A stretch of 64,000 nt of DNA. It comes from Stictocephala bisonia (Eukaryota; Arthropoda; Insecta; Hemiptera; Membracidae). Below are positions 12,506 through 24,508 of the stretch, piece after piece; the first letter of the stretch is position 1, and each line of letters begins with the position of its first letter. Position numbers and translations under genes: made by a program. The stretch is taken from assembly GCA_035578905.1 (NCBI GenBank), contig JAQJVL010000607.1:372001-436000 (forward strand), written 5' to 3'. Under the pieces are notes generated by a model that was not told where the DNA came from, did no database searches, and saw nothing but the letters and a program-made list of their open reading frames with translations.

Positions 12506-13014
12506 CTGCAAACAAAATCATATATTTAAAAATGGAAAATGCGTATTTGATCAGAGAGTAATTACAATTGTAATAACACACACAAACAAGTTATATAAAA
12601 CTTTGATCGAGTAATAAAAAATGTTCACTACACAACAGATTACCAAATTCACAAGTTGTTTCAAATATTTTCTTTTCTTCAGAACTATTAGTGTCCTACA
12701 ATAGTATTTTTTTTAAATGTCTTAGTCTTGTAGTTGTTTAAAAACATTTTTTAGGATGACCAATCTTCAAAATTGTTTTTTTAGAACTCCAAAATGTCCA
12801 TTCATGTATATCTAATAAGCCTTTAGCTAATTTTTTTAAAAGATAACCAGTAGAAAACAAAACTAGAACTTTCTTTAAATCTTTAATGAAATCTTTAAAG
12901 AAAAGATTTAAATCTTTAAATGCTAACAACTACTCGAAATGAAAACATAAAAATGAGGGAGGGGAATCCTACATTTAAAGAGTATTATAATGTTTAATGT
13001 AAAGGGGGGAAATA

Positions 13015-13240
13015 TTGACCTCTGGAGTTCTTCCTGATATCTATAAAATTAGTGAAATCATCCCTGTTGTCATAGCTGGAAATACACTTCATATTAAAAA
13101 TTACCGTCCCATAGAATTATTTCCAACATTTTATAACATACTTGAGTTTGTTATCAGTCTCAAATTAGTAGGTTTTCTCCAGTAAATTATATTTTATCCA
13201 ACAAAATTATATTTTATGTCCAACATGGTTTTTGTAAAAG
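13015..13240 (+). pseudogene. LINE reverse-transcriptase finger fragment
   Basis: The frame reads TSGVLPDIYKISEIIPVV, then IKNYRPIELFPTFYNILEFVI, which is the GxxPxxLKxAxVxPI...NYRPISL block that opens Jockey/CR1-like reverse transcriptases. It is then broken by stops. There is no endonuclease or palm nearby, so it is a short relic in the PX-gene intron. Confidence 0.6.
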
Positions 13241-13324
13241 CAAGTCAACAAATAAGCAATATTTAATTTCATCGATACTGAGCTCAAGTTACTTAATACA
13301 GAGCTCAATCCAGTGGGCATATTT

Positions 13325-13440
13325 TGTGAGTTGATCAAATTATCAGGTGCAGCTGCAGGGGAGGGGTCATGGAGGTCATGAATCCCCACCTCAAAACCAT
13401 ATAAGTCTAAAAAAATATTAGGTTTTATGGTTACGGTTGG
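13325..13440 (+). repeat. Local direct repeat, copy 1
   Basis: The block GTGAGTTGATCAAATTATC, then CAGGGGAGGGGTCATGGAGG, then AAGTCTAAAAAAA and a TTAGGTTTTA segment recurs at 13741-13858 in the same direction, 416 bases downstream, at roughly 85-90% identity by eye. Confidence 0.8.
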
Positions 13441-13740
13441 ACATATTGTTTTGAAGAAAAAACTTGATTTAGGAACGATATTGTGCTTTGTCAGAGATTC
13501 TCCTATAAAGCCACGATAAACAATATTAATACAAATTCCTTTGCTCTAGCAAAGTGAGTGCATTGTCTAATCCGTGCCCCGAGCGGTAAATTTAATGTTA
13601 ATGGTTGGCTATCTTAGGGGTAGCACGTGTGTAAGTCGCATGCGCACACCTGTCTGTCGATCAATCTTCATAGGTTATAAAGTTTATTGTTTGCCTGTTT
13701 CACCGTCAAATCCTATAAGGAACATTCAAGTGAACAAAAT

Positions 13741-13858
13741 TGTGAGTTGATCAAATTATCAGGTGCGGATACAGGGGAGGGGTCATGGAGGTCATGACTC
13801 CCCCTCCCCAAACCATAGAAGTCTAAAAAAAGTTAGGTTTTACGGTTACAGTTGTTTC
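13741..13858 (+). repeat. Local direct repeat, copy 2
   Basis: Second copy of the block at 13325-13440. The T-rich ends differ in length, and both copies are followed by TTTTGAAGAAA-like sequence in opposite sense, hinting at a small inverted structure at the join. Confidence 0.75.
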
Positions 13859-15639
13859 TTCAAAACAATATTTTTTTTTTAATTTTTACACTTTTTTAAA
13901 AACATTAAGAGGACAGATAAAATCAATCATGCCGAAAATCAACCAAGCACAGTGACTGCTGCTTCCTCGCTTTGTACAACTTAAACCAATTGGTGAGCAT
14001 TTATTTATCAATACAAAATTGTTCTATTAATTAGGCCTATATTATTGTTCATGTTGTTCTTAGATAACAACAGTTTTTACGATAGGTAGCCTAGGGCGGC
14101 TGTTTGCGGGGTGCTGTACGTAGTCAGTAGTAATATTGTTAGATCGTCTTGAGGTTCTGAAATTTCTTATGTGAATTTATTTTCATAGGGTTGTTTAAAG
14201 TCAACGTAAGTGCAAAACAACAGTTTATGTCTAATTGCTTTAATTTGTGTCACATGTTTGAGATTCAAGATCCGTTCTGTTGGGTCTTAACCTAGTCTGA
14301 TACTCCACACAATTTATGGTTCTCGTTGTTCTTGTGCTCTTTAGAGGATTACAGATGAGACGATTTAGAAGATTACAGGTACTCTGTGAGGTCATGGGAC
14401 TGATTACTTTTTTTTGCAGTTGGTAAATGTAGAAAATGTTCTAGTCTTTCAGTATTTTCTCAGTTTGCCAATTATCAGTAAATGTTTTGTATTGGTTCTT
14501 CTAGGGTTTTGGGGTCAAGATTTTTGAGGAATTCTGTTGATTTTTCATCCTCTCTTTATCCTTTATTGTTTTAATTTCTGTATATCTGTCTGAATTTCTT
14601 CCTTTGTTGGGAGTGGAGACTCTTTAGTTTGGTTGTTGCCACTGGGCAAGAATTCTAGTTTTTCAATGGACTCTGGGCAGTTCAAAACTTGTTAAATAAG
14701 AAGCTAACTCTTGACAACAACGTGAATTTATTCATTGTGGGACGGCAAAACTGCACATCCGCCAGAGACAACAACGGCAGATCAAATTGCGCCCTTTGTG
14801 TAAGCTTCCATTAAACTCAATGTGCTCATGTTCGGCAGGCGACAACAGTAGTTTTGCCGTGTTGTCAAAAAACCGCACTGTGTTTAACGGGCTTTCCTCC
14901 ACGAGTACCAGGCTCTTGCATGGTATAGTTTTATAGGAGATCAGCCTTTCCTTTTAAATAAAATAATAATAAAGTTATATTCACTGTAAAATTATAAAAA
15001 GTTAGGAAACGAGACTAAATTATTGCCCATTTTTTAAAATTTTCATTAATTTTGTTCATTAGCATGGGTTGCGCCCTTCGACCTGCCCTACCCCCTAGTG
15101 GTTCAACCTGCACTATGGTGGTTGCAGGAGTACGATCTATACCAATACTGAAGGAACCAAGAACTCTTGAACATTAATTATATTATTGAAAATTACGAGA
15201 GCCTTTAGTCTACCAATAGTTTATGTTATACCTCAAAATGTCTCATTACATTTTTTCAGTATTACAGATAAAATTCTACTCTATGACATTGTGAAATAAA
15301 ATCGTAGTTTCTTTACTAAGAAATTAGTTTTTTTTAATTATATTCACATACAATTATGTTCCTCTACTTGTAGATTTGTTTAAAAAAAATGCAGTATAAA
15401 ATTTCATCTTGTATTTAAAAAGAACAGTACGAAATATAAGTAAAAGTGATTATATTTGAATAAATATACCTAAAAAAATATAAACAACTGAAAAAAAAAT
15501 ATAATTTAGTTGAAAACGTATCCAGCAAATAATGTTAACTTTCTACATGTAATGGGAGGGGGGAGTTAAGGATTATTTGGGGAATGTGCCATGGCCTTAC
15601 ATTCTTACATTCTTACATATGAGACGCCGACACAACGTT
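13859..15639. other. Intronic sequence without recognisable gene
   Basis: No exon or transposon protein can be read. One short inverted pair, CGGCAAAACT near 14742 and AGTTTTGCCG near 14853, brackets about 100 bases and may mark a small unnamed element. Confidence 0.4.
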
Positions 15640-16080
15640 GTGCGTATTTTAAGGCGAATATGAATGGTTTTTTTTTATGAGTGTAGGATGAGTGTAGATG
15701 AGTGTAGTCTGGTTACTAACTGAGTTCAACTGTTCCTCAGAAAGGGCAATTTATTAATAGCCCAACAGCCAGGGCAACTAAGGGACCTACAGCTTTACGT
15801 GGAATCCGAACCACGTAGTGCTGGTCTGATTTTCAGCTAATTGACAAGCCTGATACTCAGTTATCTCCCCCCACACAACATCCGCACAATGATTACCACC
15901 CAACATGGACACACCAGACTTCTCTAGTAGTGTCCACGCCGATAGCAACCACCAAGCGGACGCCATGTCGGTATTAAGAGGACCGAGCATACAGCCTATC
16001 GCCTACAATCTCCCAAACACTTTGTCCCCATGTAGCTGGGTTACAGCACTGCGCCACCAGTGCCGACTTGGGAGGGCAAC
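15640..16080 (-). mobile_element. SINE with shared tail
   Basis: On the minus strand the head contains TGGCGCAGTGCTG (A-box-like, 16046-16058), and further on GTGGTTCGGATTCCACG (B-box-like, about 15797-15813). The 3' part, GGGCTATTAATAAATTGCC then GGAACAGT and CTACACTCATCTACACTCATC, matches the tail of the plus-strand SINE at 6.97-7.06 kb, while the heads differ. A T-rich end at 15668-15677 (poly-A on the minus strand) closes the tail. Confidence 0.65.
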
Positions 16081-16624
16081 CCTGACTATACTTTTGTTTG
16101 TTACTAATTTAAACTTAATAACTATGTTACATATTTAATAACTAACTATCAATGTTAGACACCGTATAATTTGGAAATTGAAATAAGTTTTGTTTGATTG
16201 CGTAATGCTTATACTTATGTTTACAACTTAAAATAAGTTATATATTTACTTTCAATCTTTTTCTATATTGTTATATTGTTTTTGTATTGTTATATTTTAA
16301 ATCTCCATTATGTTACTGTCAATAGCCAATTTATATTTATATAATTGCAGTTATATCTTAGCTTTTATAGATATTTTCTTTCTATATGCTCTAATTAATG
16401 TTTTACTCTATAATCTACCTATATTACTAAAACCGTAAGTACAATTTTAAAATAGTACCGGAACACCGCTCAGTTGAATTTTGCAAACTAAAGAGGTAGC
16501 ATCCATATCTCCCAGAGAATCCAGAGGATTGTTTGTTTTTGCTTTGCCTTGTAGGATATTAATAACATTTTGTTTCGGAGGTCTTCTGCATTTACCTTGA
16601 GCCCATGAGCCCCTTTTGAATGGG

Positions 16625-16795
16625 ACTGCGGCCTCGTGGGGGAGCTCAGCCAATGGTCTCACCAAGACACTCTGCTACAGGCCCCTTTGTGGAACTCGGC
16701 CTATGGCCTCACGGGTGAAGGTTAGGCCTGCAGCCTCAACAAGGCACTCTGCTACAGTCTCATCTGTGGATCTCAGCATGTCGCCTTGTGAGGAA
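16625..16795 (+). repeat. GC-rich diverged tandem repeat, ~77-bp period
   Basis: CACTCTGCTACAG occurs at 16668-16680 and 16745-16757. Around each lie parallel motifs (CTCAGCCAATGGTCTCAC, CTCGGCCTATGGCCTCAC, CTCAGCATGTCGCCTTGTG). The segment is far richer in GC than its surroundings. No confident coding frame, though one frame stays open for 67 codons. Confidence 0.6.
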
Positions 16796-17179
16796 GGTCG
16801 GCATCGCCAGGATTCTTAAGCAGTATGATAATGAATTTTGGATTTTGGGGCAGTGGAGCTGATAAACATAGTATTTTCTAAAATCTGATGGTATATTAGT
16901 AACTAAGAGAAGAATACCTTTAATTTGATGCTCCACTTGGATATATTAGTTTAACATTACCCAATTTTGAGTTTTCGAGCATATTTTTTATTTTCGGGGC
17001 AGAGCTCTTAAATGTTCTCTTCCAAAATATAATGGTATAGTGTGACCTATAGTTTGATACCCTACTTTCTGCTAGAAGTTTCTAATGGTTCCACACTGTT
17101 TTTTTCTTCTAAAAGTCAATAACATGGATGTTAGTTCGGGCAAACAACGCTGATTATATAAGGGTTAATCTTATTCTGC

Positions 17180-17390
17180 AACCATGACGTCACATGGGCA
17201 AAATGGCAAATATAACACAAAAATACTGTTATAATTCTCATAATTACAATTCTAGCTGATAAGCGATAAATACCTTGCTGACTATTAGCTGAATGCTTCT
17301 ATGCAATTGGTAGATATAGTTACCAGTATTTAATAGAATACGCCCATGTGACATCACTGTCTACTGTGCAGCCTCGTCGTCATACATGGG
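17180..17390 (+). repeat. Dispersed repeat, copy A
   Basis: CCATGACGTCACATGGGCAAAATGGCAAA, then AGCTGATAAGCGATAAATA and CTTGCTGACTATT, recurs diverged at 40556-40700. No coding potential. Confidence 0.55.
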
Positions 17391-17657
17391 AAGTCTAGTA
17401 GCCTCTGGGGCAGAAATAAGAATTTTCCTAGAGTTGAGACCAGTGCCAATCAATTTCTCTGGGTCAAAACCCCCCAAAACATGTGTAAATAAAAAATCCT
17501 TGGAACAAAGTTCGTTCGTACTTAGCTTGTTTTAGATAATAAGATATGAATGTCAAATAATAATATATACCGCCTAAAACTTTCAATATAACGCCAAATA
17601 TAATATTTCAACCTATTCAGTTGTCTATGGTCTCAAACCCCTCCAATATTCCCGTAT

Positions 17658-20600
17658 CCGAAACTGTAAATAAATAAATAAATAAAATTTTATTGTCATT
17701 CAACTTTTACAGCAATAGACAACGTCAAAATGAGGTTCTTACAAATCTATTTTTAACTATGGCTTATGTACTAAAACTCTGGTTTATAAACTATGTTTTT
17801 TCACATATTCAACATATTATACTATCTAAGCATTGGAGGATATACATTTTAAGATACAGCAGATACATGTAACAAAACTCATCAACAGAATTAGAAAGCT
17901 ATTACTAGTGGCTTATGCTAATGGTTGATTAATGACTAATGACTTGTACGCTAGAACTAATACCTATTTATACACATTTTCAGATACAACAGTTTCACAC
18001 AGTACAAAAAAACTCATCAACAGAATAGAAAGGCTTGTTAACCAATATAGTATGTAATCTACCTCTAAATACATTAATGGGAAGCTCTTTTAATTCTGGC
18101 TTTAGCTTGTTAAACATTTTCAGCCCCAGAACTGTGTAAGAGTTTTTTGACTTGGCTAATCTGTGATATGGCACATCAATACAAGACCGGTTCCGTGTAT
18201 TGTAGTTGTGGACATCACCCCTTAATGCAAACACTGGGATATTTTTCTTAGTGTACATAAGTGCATTGAAAATATACAGGTTAATTACAGTCATACATTG
18301 CAGTTTGACAAACAAAGGCTTACAATGGTCTAATTTTCCAGAGTCAGTTATAATTCTAACAATTTTCTTTTGTAACAATAAAATATCATGAACATGGCTG
18401 CTATTCCCCCATAACAAATTTCCATAATTAATAATACTCTGAAAAAAAGCAAAATATGCTGCCCTTACATAGTTATCAGGAACATGATTCTTCAAATTTC
18501 TAATTAGATATATAACTCTAGAAAGTCGAGTTGATATATTCCTGATGTGTGGTTCCCAGGACAATTTACTATCGATATAGATACCCAAATATTTTACGAT
18601 ACTCAAATCATTTTGATCCGGTACATCTCTAAGACTAAATAAAAGTTCCTGGGTTTTACTTTCGTTTAGTAACCATTTGCTCTAAACCAAAGTGACGCTT
18701 GCATTAGGGTATCTTCAGTTATGGTTTTTAGTTGGTTAAGATCAGAGCCTTCATTAAAGAAAGTTGTGTCATCTGCAAATATAACTGCATACGAGTTTAC
18801 AAACGATGGTAGGTCATTGATCATTAGAATAAATAAGAGGGGTCCCAAAACTGACCCTTGTGGAACACCATACTTAACATTAATTATATTTGATCTTTCA
18901 TTACCAATACATACAACCTGTTTACGATTTTTTAAGAAAGACTTAAACAAATTAACACTTCTATCATCTAATCCATAGTGAGCTAATTTATTCAGGAGAA
19001 CATCATGATCTACGCAATCAAACGCTCTGCTCAAGTCACAGAATGTTGAAAGACAAAACCCCTTTGTTTCGAATACACGTAGTATGAACTTCACTAGAGA
19101 GTCCATAGCATCTGTAGTGGATTTACCTTTCCTAAATCCAAATTGTTTGTTACTAAGTATATTCAAATTCTCTAGATAAATAATAACTTGATTGTACATA
19201 ATAGTTTTAAAGATTTTAGAAAACACAGGAGTTAAGAAATAGGCCTATAACTGGAAGGGGAATTCTTATCACCTTTCTTATATATAGGTACTACTCTTGA
19301 TATTTTTAGCATTTCAGGAAACTTACCTTCCGCAAGACATCTATTTACACAATAAGTTAAAGGAGTCAATATAGAGTCAATAACATCTTTCAATAAACTA
19401 CTTGAAATACCATAATAATCAACACTATCTGAGTTATTGATTTTTTTTACAATATTAGTGATTGTTTGCTGTGTTACCTCTATGAAAGCAAATTTATCAT
19501 GTTGTGGCTTTTCATAACAACTTTCCAGTAAACTATGTGCATTTTCTACAGTTTTGTCTATTGTGGAACATATATTTTCAATAGACTGAATGCAGAAATC
19601 ATTGAATTCATTAGGGGTTATGTTAACATCACTTTTACTTTGATTTGGATTTGTTACAGAGTTAATTATTTTCCATGCCTTTTTACATTTGTTCTTAGAT
19701 TTTTTAATGTTTGTAGTATTGTGTAGTTTTTTTGCTTCAATAATAGCCTGTCTGTATTCATATTTAGCTCTGGAGTACATTAACTTGTCACCTAATTTTG
19801 TACTCTTATACATATCTGAATATAATAATACCTTATTTTTCATCTGTCCAAGCTGAGGAGTATACCATTCATTTTTCATGTTTTTCTTGTAACTACTTTT
19901 ATTATTCACATTAACTGAACATTTCTTTAAAGGAATGTGCATTTCAAAATAATCAAGGAACACTGAAAAAAATCGGTCAAAGACAATGTCAGCGGGACAG
20001 TGTTGAAACTTATGGAATAGGGATTCCCAAGAGACATTAGAGAGAGCATGCTTAAATCTATCTATTTTATCTTTACTTGTTGGCCTAGTGGTCACAGTCT
20101 TAGGTGTAGTAAGTTGGTAGCCTAGTTTAAAATTGCTAATCTTAATGTACACTATATCATGGTCAGAGAAGGGAAAAGTCACAGTATCGGAGGATACATG
20201 GCTTCTATCTATGTTTGTAAATATATTGTCCAGAACTGCTAGTCCTCGTGTGGGTTTACTGTTTACATACTGAAGATTAAATTGTCTTAGCATATTTTTG
20301 AACTCAACTGCTGATCTAGAGTCCTGCAAAACATCAAAATTGGAGTTCAAATCTCCTCCAAAGACAATTTTAAATTTGCTCCACTTTGGCTTACTTAAAG
20401 ATGTTAAGACATCCTCGAGCTTATCAAGAAATAAGAGGGGGTCGCCTCTTGGTGACCTATACACTACTATTATTAGCAGTTTGAGGCTGTCACATACTAA
20501 ACCCGTTATTTCAAAATCAATTTCCTTACAAAAAACATTAAGTTCAAGGCTGCCACAGTTTAGGGCGAGAGATTTTTTTAGCATATATTGCAACCCCACC

Positions 20601-20880
20601 ATGTATGTGATGCTCCCTGCTAAAACTATTAATTAAGGTATAATTATCTAGAACTTTGAAATCAATATCATCCTTTTCGCACCAATGTTCGCAAAGACAT
20701 AGAATATCGAACTTGATATCTTTTGAAATATCATTAACAATTAAATCTTTTTTTTCAAGGCCTTGAACATTAAGGTAGCCTATTTTAAAATCTACAACTA
20801 GGTTGTCCGGACAGGGTTCGGAATGCTCATAAGTGTATTCTTCACTTATGAGCCCCCCAAAATCTTGGCCTGAATCCGCC
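17658..20880 (-). pseudogene. Nearly complete LINE ORF2, frame-broken
   Basis: On the minus strand from about 20800 the sequence encodes an APE endonuclease (YLNVQGLEKKD, LCLCEHW with the catalytic Glu, GGVAIYAKKS, VYRSPRGD, GGDLNSNF, PFSDHDIVYI). An A7 run near 20574 shifts the frame in the middle. A linker follows, then the reverse transcriptase (PEMLKISRVVPIYKKGDKNSPSSYRPIS, broken near 19230; FCDLSRAFDCVDHDVLL; GVPQGSVLGPLLFILMINDL; catalytic FADD). The C-terminal tail at 18606-17995 has YLGIYIDSKLSW, YNTRNRS and FYSVDEF. The 3' end is AATAAAATTTTATTTATTTATTT against 17658. ORF1 and the first endonuclease strand are missing, so the copy is 5'-truncated. With only about three frame breaks over 2.8 kb it is fairly young. 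Confidence 0.85.
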
Positions 20881-20882
20881 CC

Positions 20883-21490
20883 TGCAAATTATTTGATACT
20901 GTAGACCACAAAATCCTTTTCAATAGATTGAAAAATTATGGAGGTGTGGTGTAGCTCATACATGACAAATTATTGTTTCAAATCTAGTAAATGGTATCAA
21001 TCAAGCATAGTACCTATATTGTGCAGAGTCCTGAAGGCTGAACTATTGGCCCTTTTTTCTCATTAATATTAATGACTTATCTTTCTTTCTCCTACACATA
21101 TAAACATGGCTCTGTATGACTTTGAATGGCACATAATTCAGAAAAACAGCCTGTTATGTCAGTTAACAGAAGTCTTTAAACTGTTAAATGCAGGTTAAAA
21201 ATTAAATGCTGAAAAAGCAAGTTTTCTTCAGGTCTCCCTTTCAAATAATCCTCACTTTAGTCCGATAGATAAATTGATAATAAATGGACATTATCTTAAT
21301 ATCAAATATCCTATTAAGTTCCTTGTATAAATCATGTATACAAACGTTTACGTTCAATGTGCTCTATATCGCCCACTGTACATGGGCGATATATTTACTT
21401 TGCCCATGTACAGTGAGTACTGAGATATAGGATAATTTTCTGGGGGCTTTCAAGTGTTCGAGACACACTTAACTGGATCATGTCAGGCTC
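20883..21490 (+). pseudogene. LINE reverse-transcriptase fragment, opposite orientation
   Basis: The plus-strand frame LFDTVDHKILFNRLKNYGG is the catalytic A motif of a Jockey/CR1-like reverse transcriptase. With breaks, TIGPFFSLININD follows, corresponding to the B region. It directly abuts the 5' end of the minus-strand LINE at 20880, suggesting the latter inserted into this older copy. Confidence 0.6.
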
Positions 21491-21714
21491 TGAAAGAAAT
21501 TAAAAATGTTGAATCTGGTTGGTATATTTGATGTGAATCCTGCATATATTTAAAAATAATTAAAGCTATTTTGTTAGACAAATGTTTCTATTACTACTAT
21601 CCCACCAAAGGCTTCAATAAGTTCGCATTTGTAATCCATTATACTGCAGCATTTAGGAAAGGACCTTATCATGCCTATATGACCATCATCTATGACCATA
21701 TTTAATATTCTTAA

Positions 21715-24504
21715 CCCGGGAGAGGTCGCGCTGTTAGATTTTTTCTAACAAAATAGGTCCTTGTATTATGATTTTTTTTATTTCTAGTCAAAGACTATTG
21801 AGCGTCAATGTATTTGTAGTCGACTATATGTGACACATTTCTGGGGTATTTCCATGATGATTCATCACAGGGAGGGGTGGGGGAGACCGTTGAAGGTCAG
21901 GCGCTCCAGTCTTTCAGAGAAATTCTAACACGCGACCGGATACGTTCAGCTGAGTGTTAGAAATTTTCTAACGGCGCGACCATTTTCGTTTCTTTTTTGT
22001 TTATATTTTTGAAATTTAAATATTGTAAATATAGTATTTAAAGTGATATTTTATGTAGTGTTAGTGTTATTCAGTGTAATATATGTGTGTGTGTATCTTT
22101 TAGTGTAGGAAATGGCTGTAAATAATAACGATAATTTACTTTTGAGTTGGATTGAAGAGGACGACGATAGTGACCAAAATTATTCTGTGGATTCTCTTAG
22201 TGATGCTCCTAGTGAACGATATGAAAACAATAGTGACACAGAACAATCAAACCTTAGTGACAATGAAGATGGACAACTTGAAATGATGGAGATTGACAAT
22301 AATTTTGATGCAGTAGCCCAGCAGGATCCTATTCCAGAACCCGTACCAAGAGCAAGTAATATGCAGGTAGGCTTACCACTTTTCTATGTAGGAAAAGATC
22401 CCCACACTAAATGGTTACTTCATAAACCTTTACCAGTGAGAGGTAGAACTAACAAAGAGAATATAATTACAAAATTGCCAGGTGTCAAATCAGTTGCTAA
22501 GGGCAAAAAAACATTTTGATTGCTGGAAAATATTTTTTCCAGAAGAAATAATTCAAAAGATAGTAATATGTACAAATCAAGAACTTGAAAAAATGAGTCA
22601 ATCTTATTCACGTGGTATAAGAGATTGTCCATTAACCGATTTTGAGGAACTTACAGCTTTTTTTGGAGTTCTTTATTTATTGGGAATAAAAAAAGCAAAC
22701 CACGCACACACGTCAGAAATGTGGGCTACAGATGGAACAGCATCGGAATATTTTAGAGCTGTAATGAGTGAGAGACGCTTTCACACCCTAGTAAGGGCAA
22801 TAAGATTTGATGACAAAGACACCCGTAAAGAACGATCAAAGTTGGACAATTTAGCCGCTCTAAGGGAAATTTTTGATACGTTTGTGAATAAGTGTATTGA
22901 GAGTTACTCCCCAGGGGAGTATGTAACCGTAGATGAAATGCTGGAGGCTTTCAGAGGCAAATGCAAATTTCGCCAGTATATTGGAAACAAGCCTGATAAA
23001 TATGGCATCAAGATCTTTGCACTTGTAGACTCTAGAACCTTTTATACTGTGAAGATGGAAGTCTATTGTGGAAAGCAGCCCCTTGGTCCATTCAAAGTTG
23101 AAAATGATGCAGGTAGTGTTGTAAAAAGATTGCTGGAGCCAATCGATAAAACTGGAAGGAACTTGACTACAGACAATTATTACACTTGAATTGTAATATC
23201 ATTAGCAAGGGGGATGGTTGTATGTAAATCACAGAACCACAATGGTTGGGACCATAAGGAAAAATAAGCCACAACTTCCCCAAATGTTCACAGATGTAAA
23301 AAATAGGCCAGTTTGCAGTAGTTTGTTTGGATTTAAGCATCCACCAAATCAAACTCTTCTATTGTCTTATGTGCCTAAAAAGAACAAAAATGTCCTCCTG
23401 ATTTCCACTTTTCATTCTGAAGACACCATCGATCAAAACAGCCATGATTCTATGAAGCCGGAAGTAATAACCTTTTACAACGTCACAAAAGGCGGCGTAG
23501 ATGTTGTTGATCGTATGAAAAAAGAATATTCTGTAAAGAGGATCAGCAATCGTTGGCCAATGACTCTTTTCAATGGGCTTTTGAACTTGGCGACTATAAA
23601 CAGTCAAATAATCCACAAAGCCAATACCAATGCTATAATGCTAAGACGCAAATATATTTCTGAATTGCCTAAACAATTAGCTAAACCACATTTACTAAGA
23701 AGATCATCAATTGAGAATCTACCTTGTGAGCTCAAGCAGTCAATAAAAAATGTGACCGGCCAAGAACTTCCGAGAAGGCATGAACCTCCAGGTAACTTTA
23801 TTTCATTCTCCTTAACATTAATGTTTATAGATCCATTATTGACATTCTGTGATCTTATACATATGAATTTGATAACAGAATGTCAATAATTGATTGATAA
23901 ACATTACTCAAATTACTATATATAATTTAACATAAACATAATATTACGTTGTTATATTTCATGTATATTTGGCAAATTAATCCTCATTGTATATTAACTA
24001 TAGTCCTCATCAATATTAAATAAATTAATATAATTGAGGTATTACAGGTAGACAAGAAGGGAAGATACGATGCAGTTATTGTCCCCTTAGAAAAAACAAC
24101 ACAAATGTGACAGCTGCAATGCAGCAATTTGTAAGGAACACACGGGGCTGACAAAATATGTGTGCGTGGAATGCAATATCCCAGTGGATGAACATTAAAA
24201 GTGATACTGTATGACAGCAATACGGGTCATTATTCATTTATAAACTGTATTTTGATTTTTAATAATAAAACTTGTCAAAGTAACTGTTAGTTTTTCATAC
24301 CTGGTACTTTTTACATAATTATTAATTATATGTAAAAACTGTTATTTGATGAAAACTAATTAATATAAATGTAATTTGAAATATAACAAAAAATATTTAA
24401 AAACTAACTACAGTAAAGTGTCCTAAATAAAGAACGTCAAGTGTTAGAATTTTTCTATACATGTGACCAAATAAGTATGACTAACAGGCGCGACCTCTCC
24501 CGGG
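21715..24504 (+). mobile_element. piggyBac transposon (family with CCCGGGAGAGGTCGCGC ends)
   Basis: TTAA at 21711-21714 and 24505-24508 flank perfect 17-bp inverted ends CCCGGGAGAGGTCGCGC; inside them TGTTAG is shared with a one-base offset. The left end has two palindromes, at 21732-21750 and 21955-21972, of the form TGTTAGA...TCTAACA. A further TGTTAGAA at 24442-24449 lies near the right end. These are candidate transposase binding sites. The 2790-bp length fits an originally autonomous element. It sits in the PX-gene intron. Confidence 0.95.
22112..24198 (+). pseudogene. piggyBac transposase, frame-broken but with all three catalytic Asp
   Basis: The cut-and-paste transposase starts at MAVNNNDNLLL with a long acidic N-terminus. 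The frame breaks in the A7 run at 22504-22510 and continues with [18 protein letters not shown]. The DDE/DDD core shows [22 protein letters not shown] (first Asp), NLTTDNYYT (second Asp, then a stop and decayed bases 23188-23230), and TKGGVDVVDRMKKEYSV (third Asp). The C-terminal cross-brace zinc domain reads CSYCPLRKNN, then CDSCNAAICKEH, then CVEC before the stop at 24196-24198. Between GN at 23791 and RQEGK at 24048 a 256-base segment with GT...AG ends interrupts an otherwise continuous frame: intron or insertion. This copy cannot make full-length protein. Confidence 0.9.
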
Positions 24505-24508
24505 TTAA

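Noticed and set aside
15905..16138. Plus-strand 77-codon ORF and its minus-strand partner at 15787-15990
   Set aside because: Both lie within the minus-strand SINE and have no protein-family resemblance.
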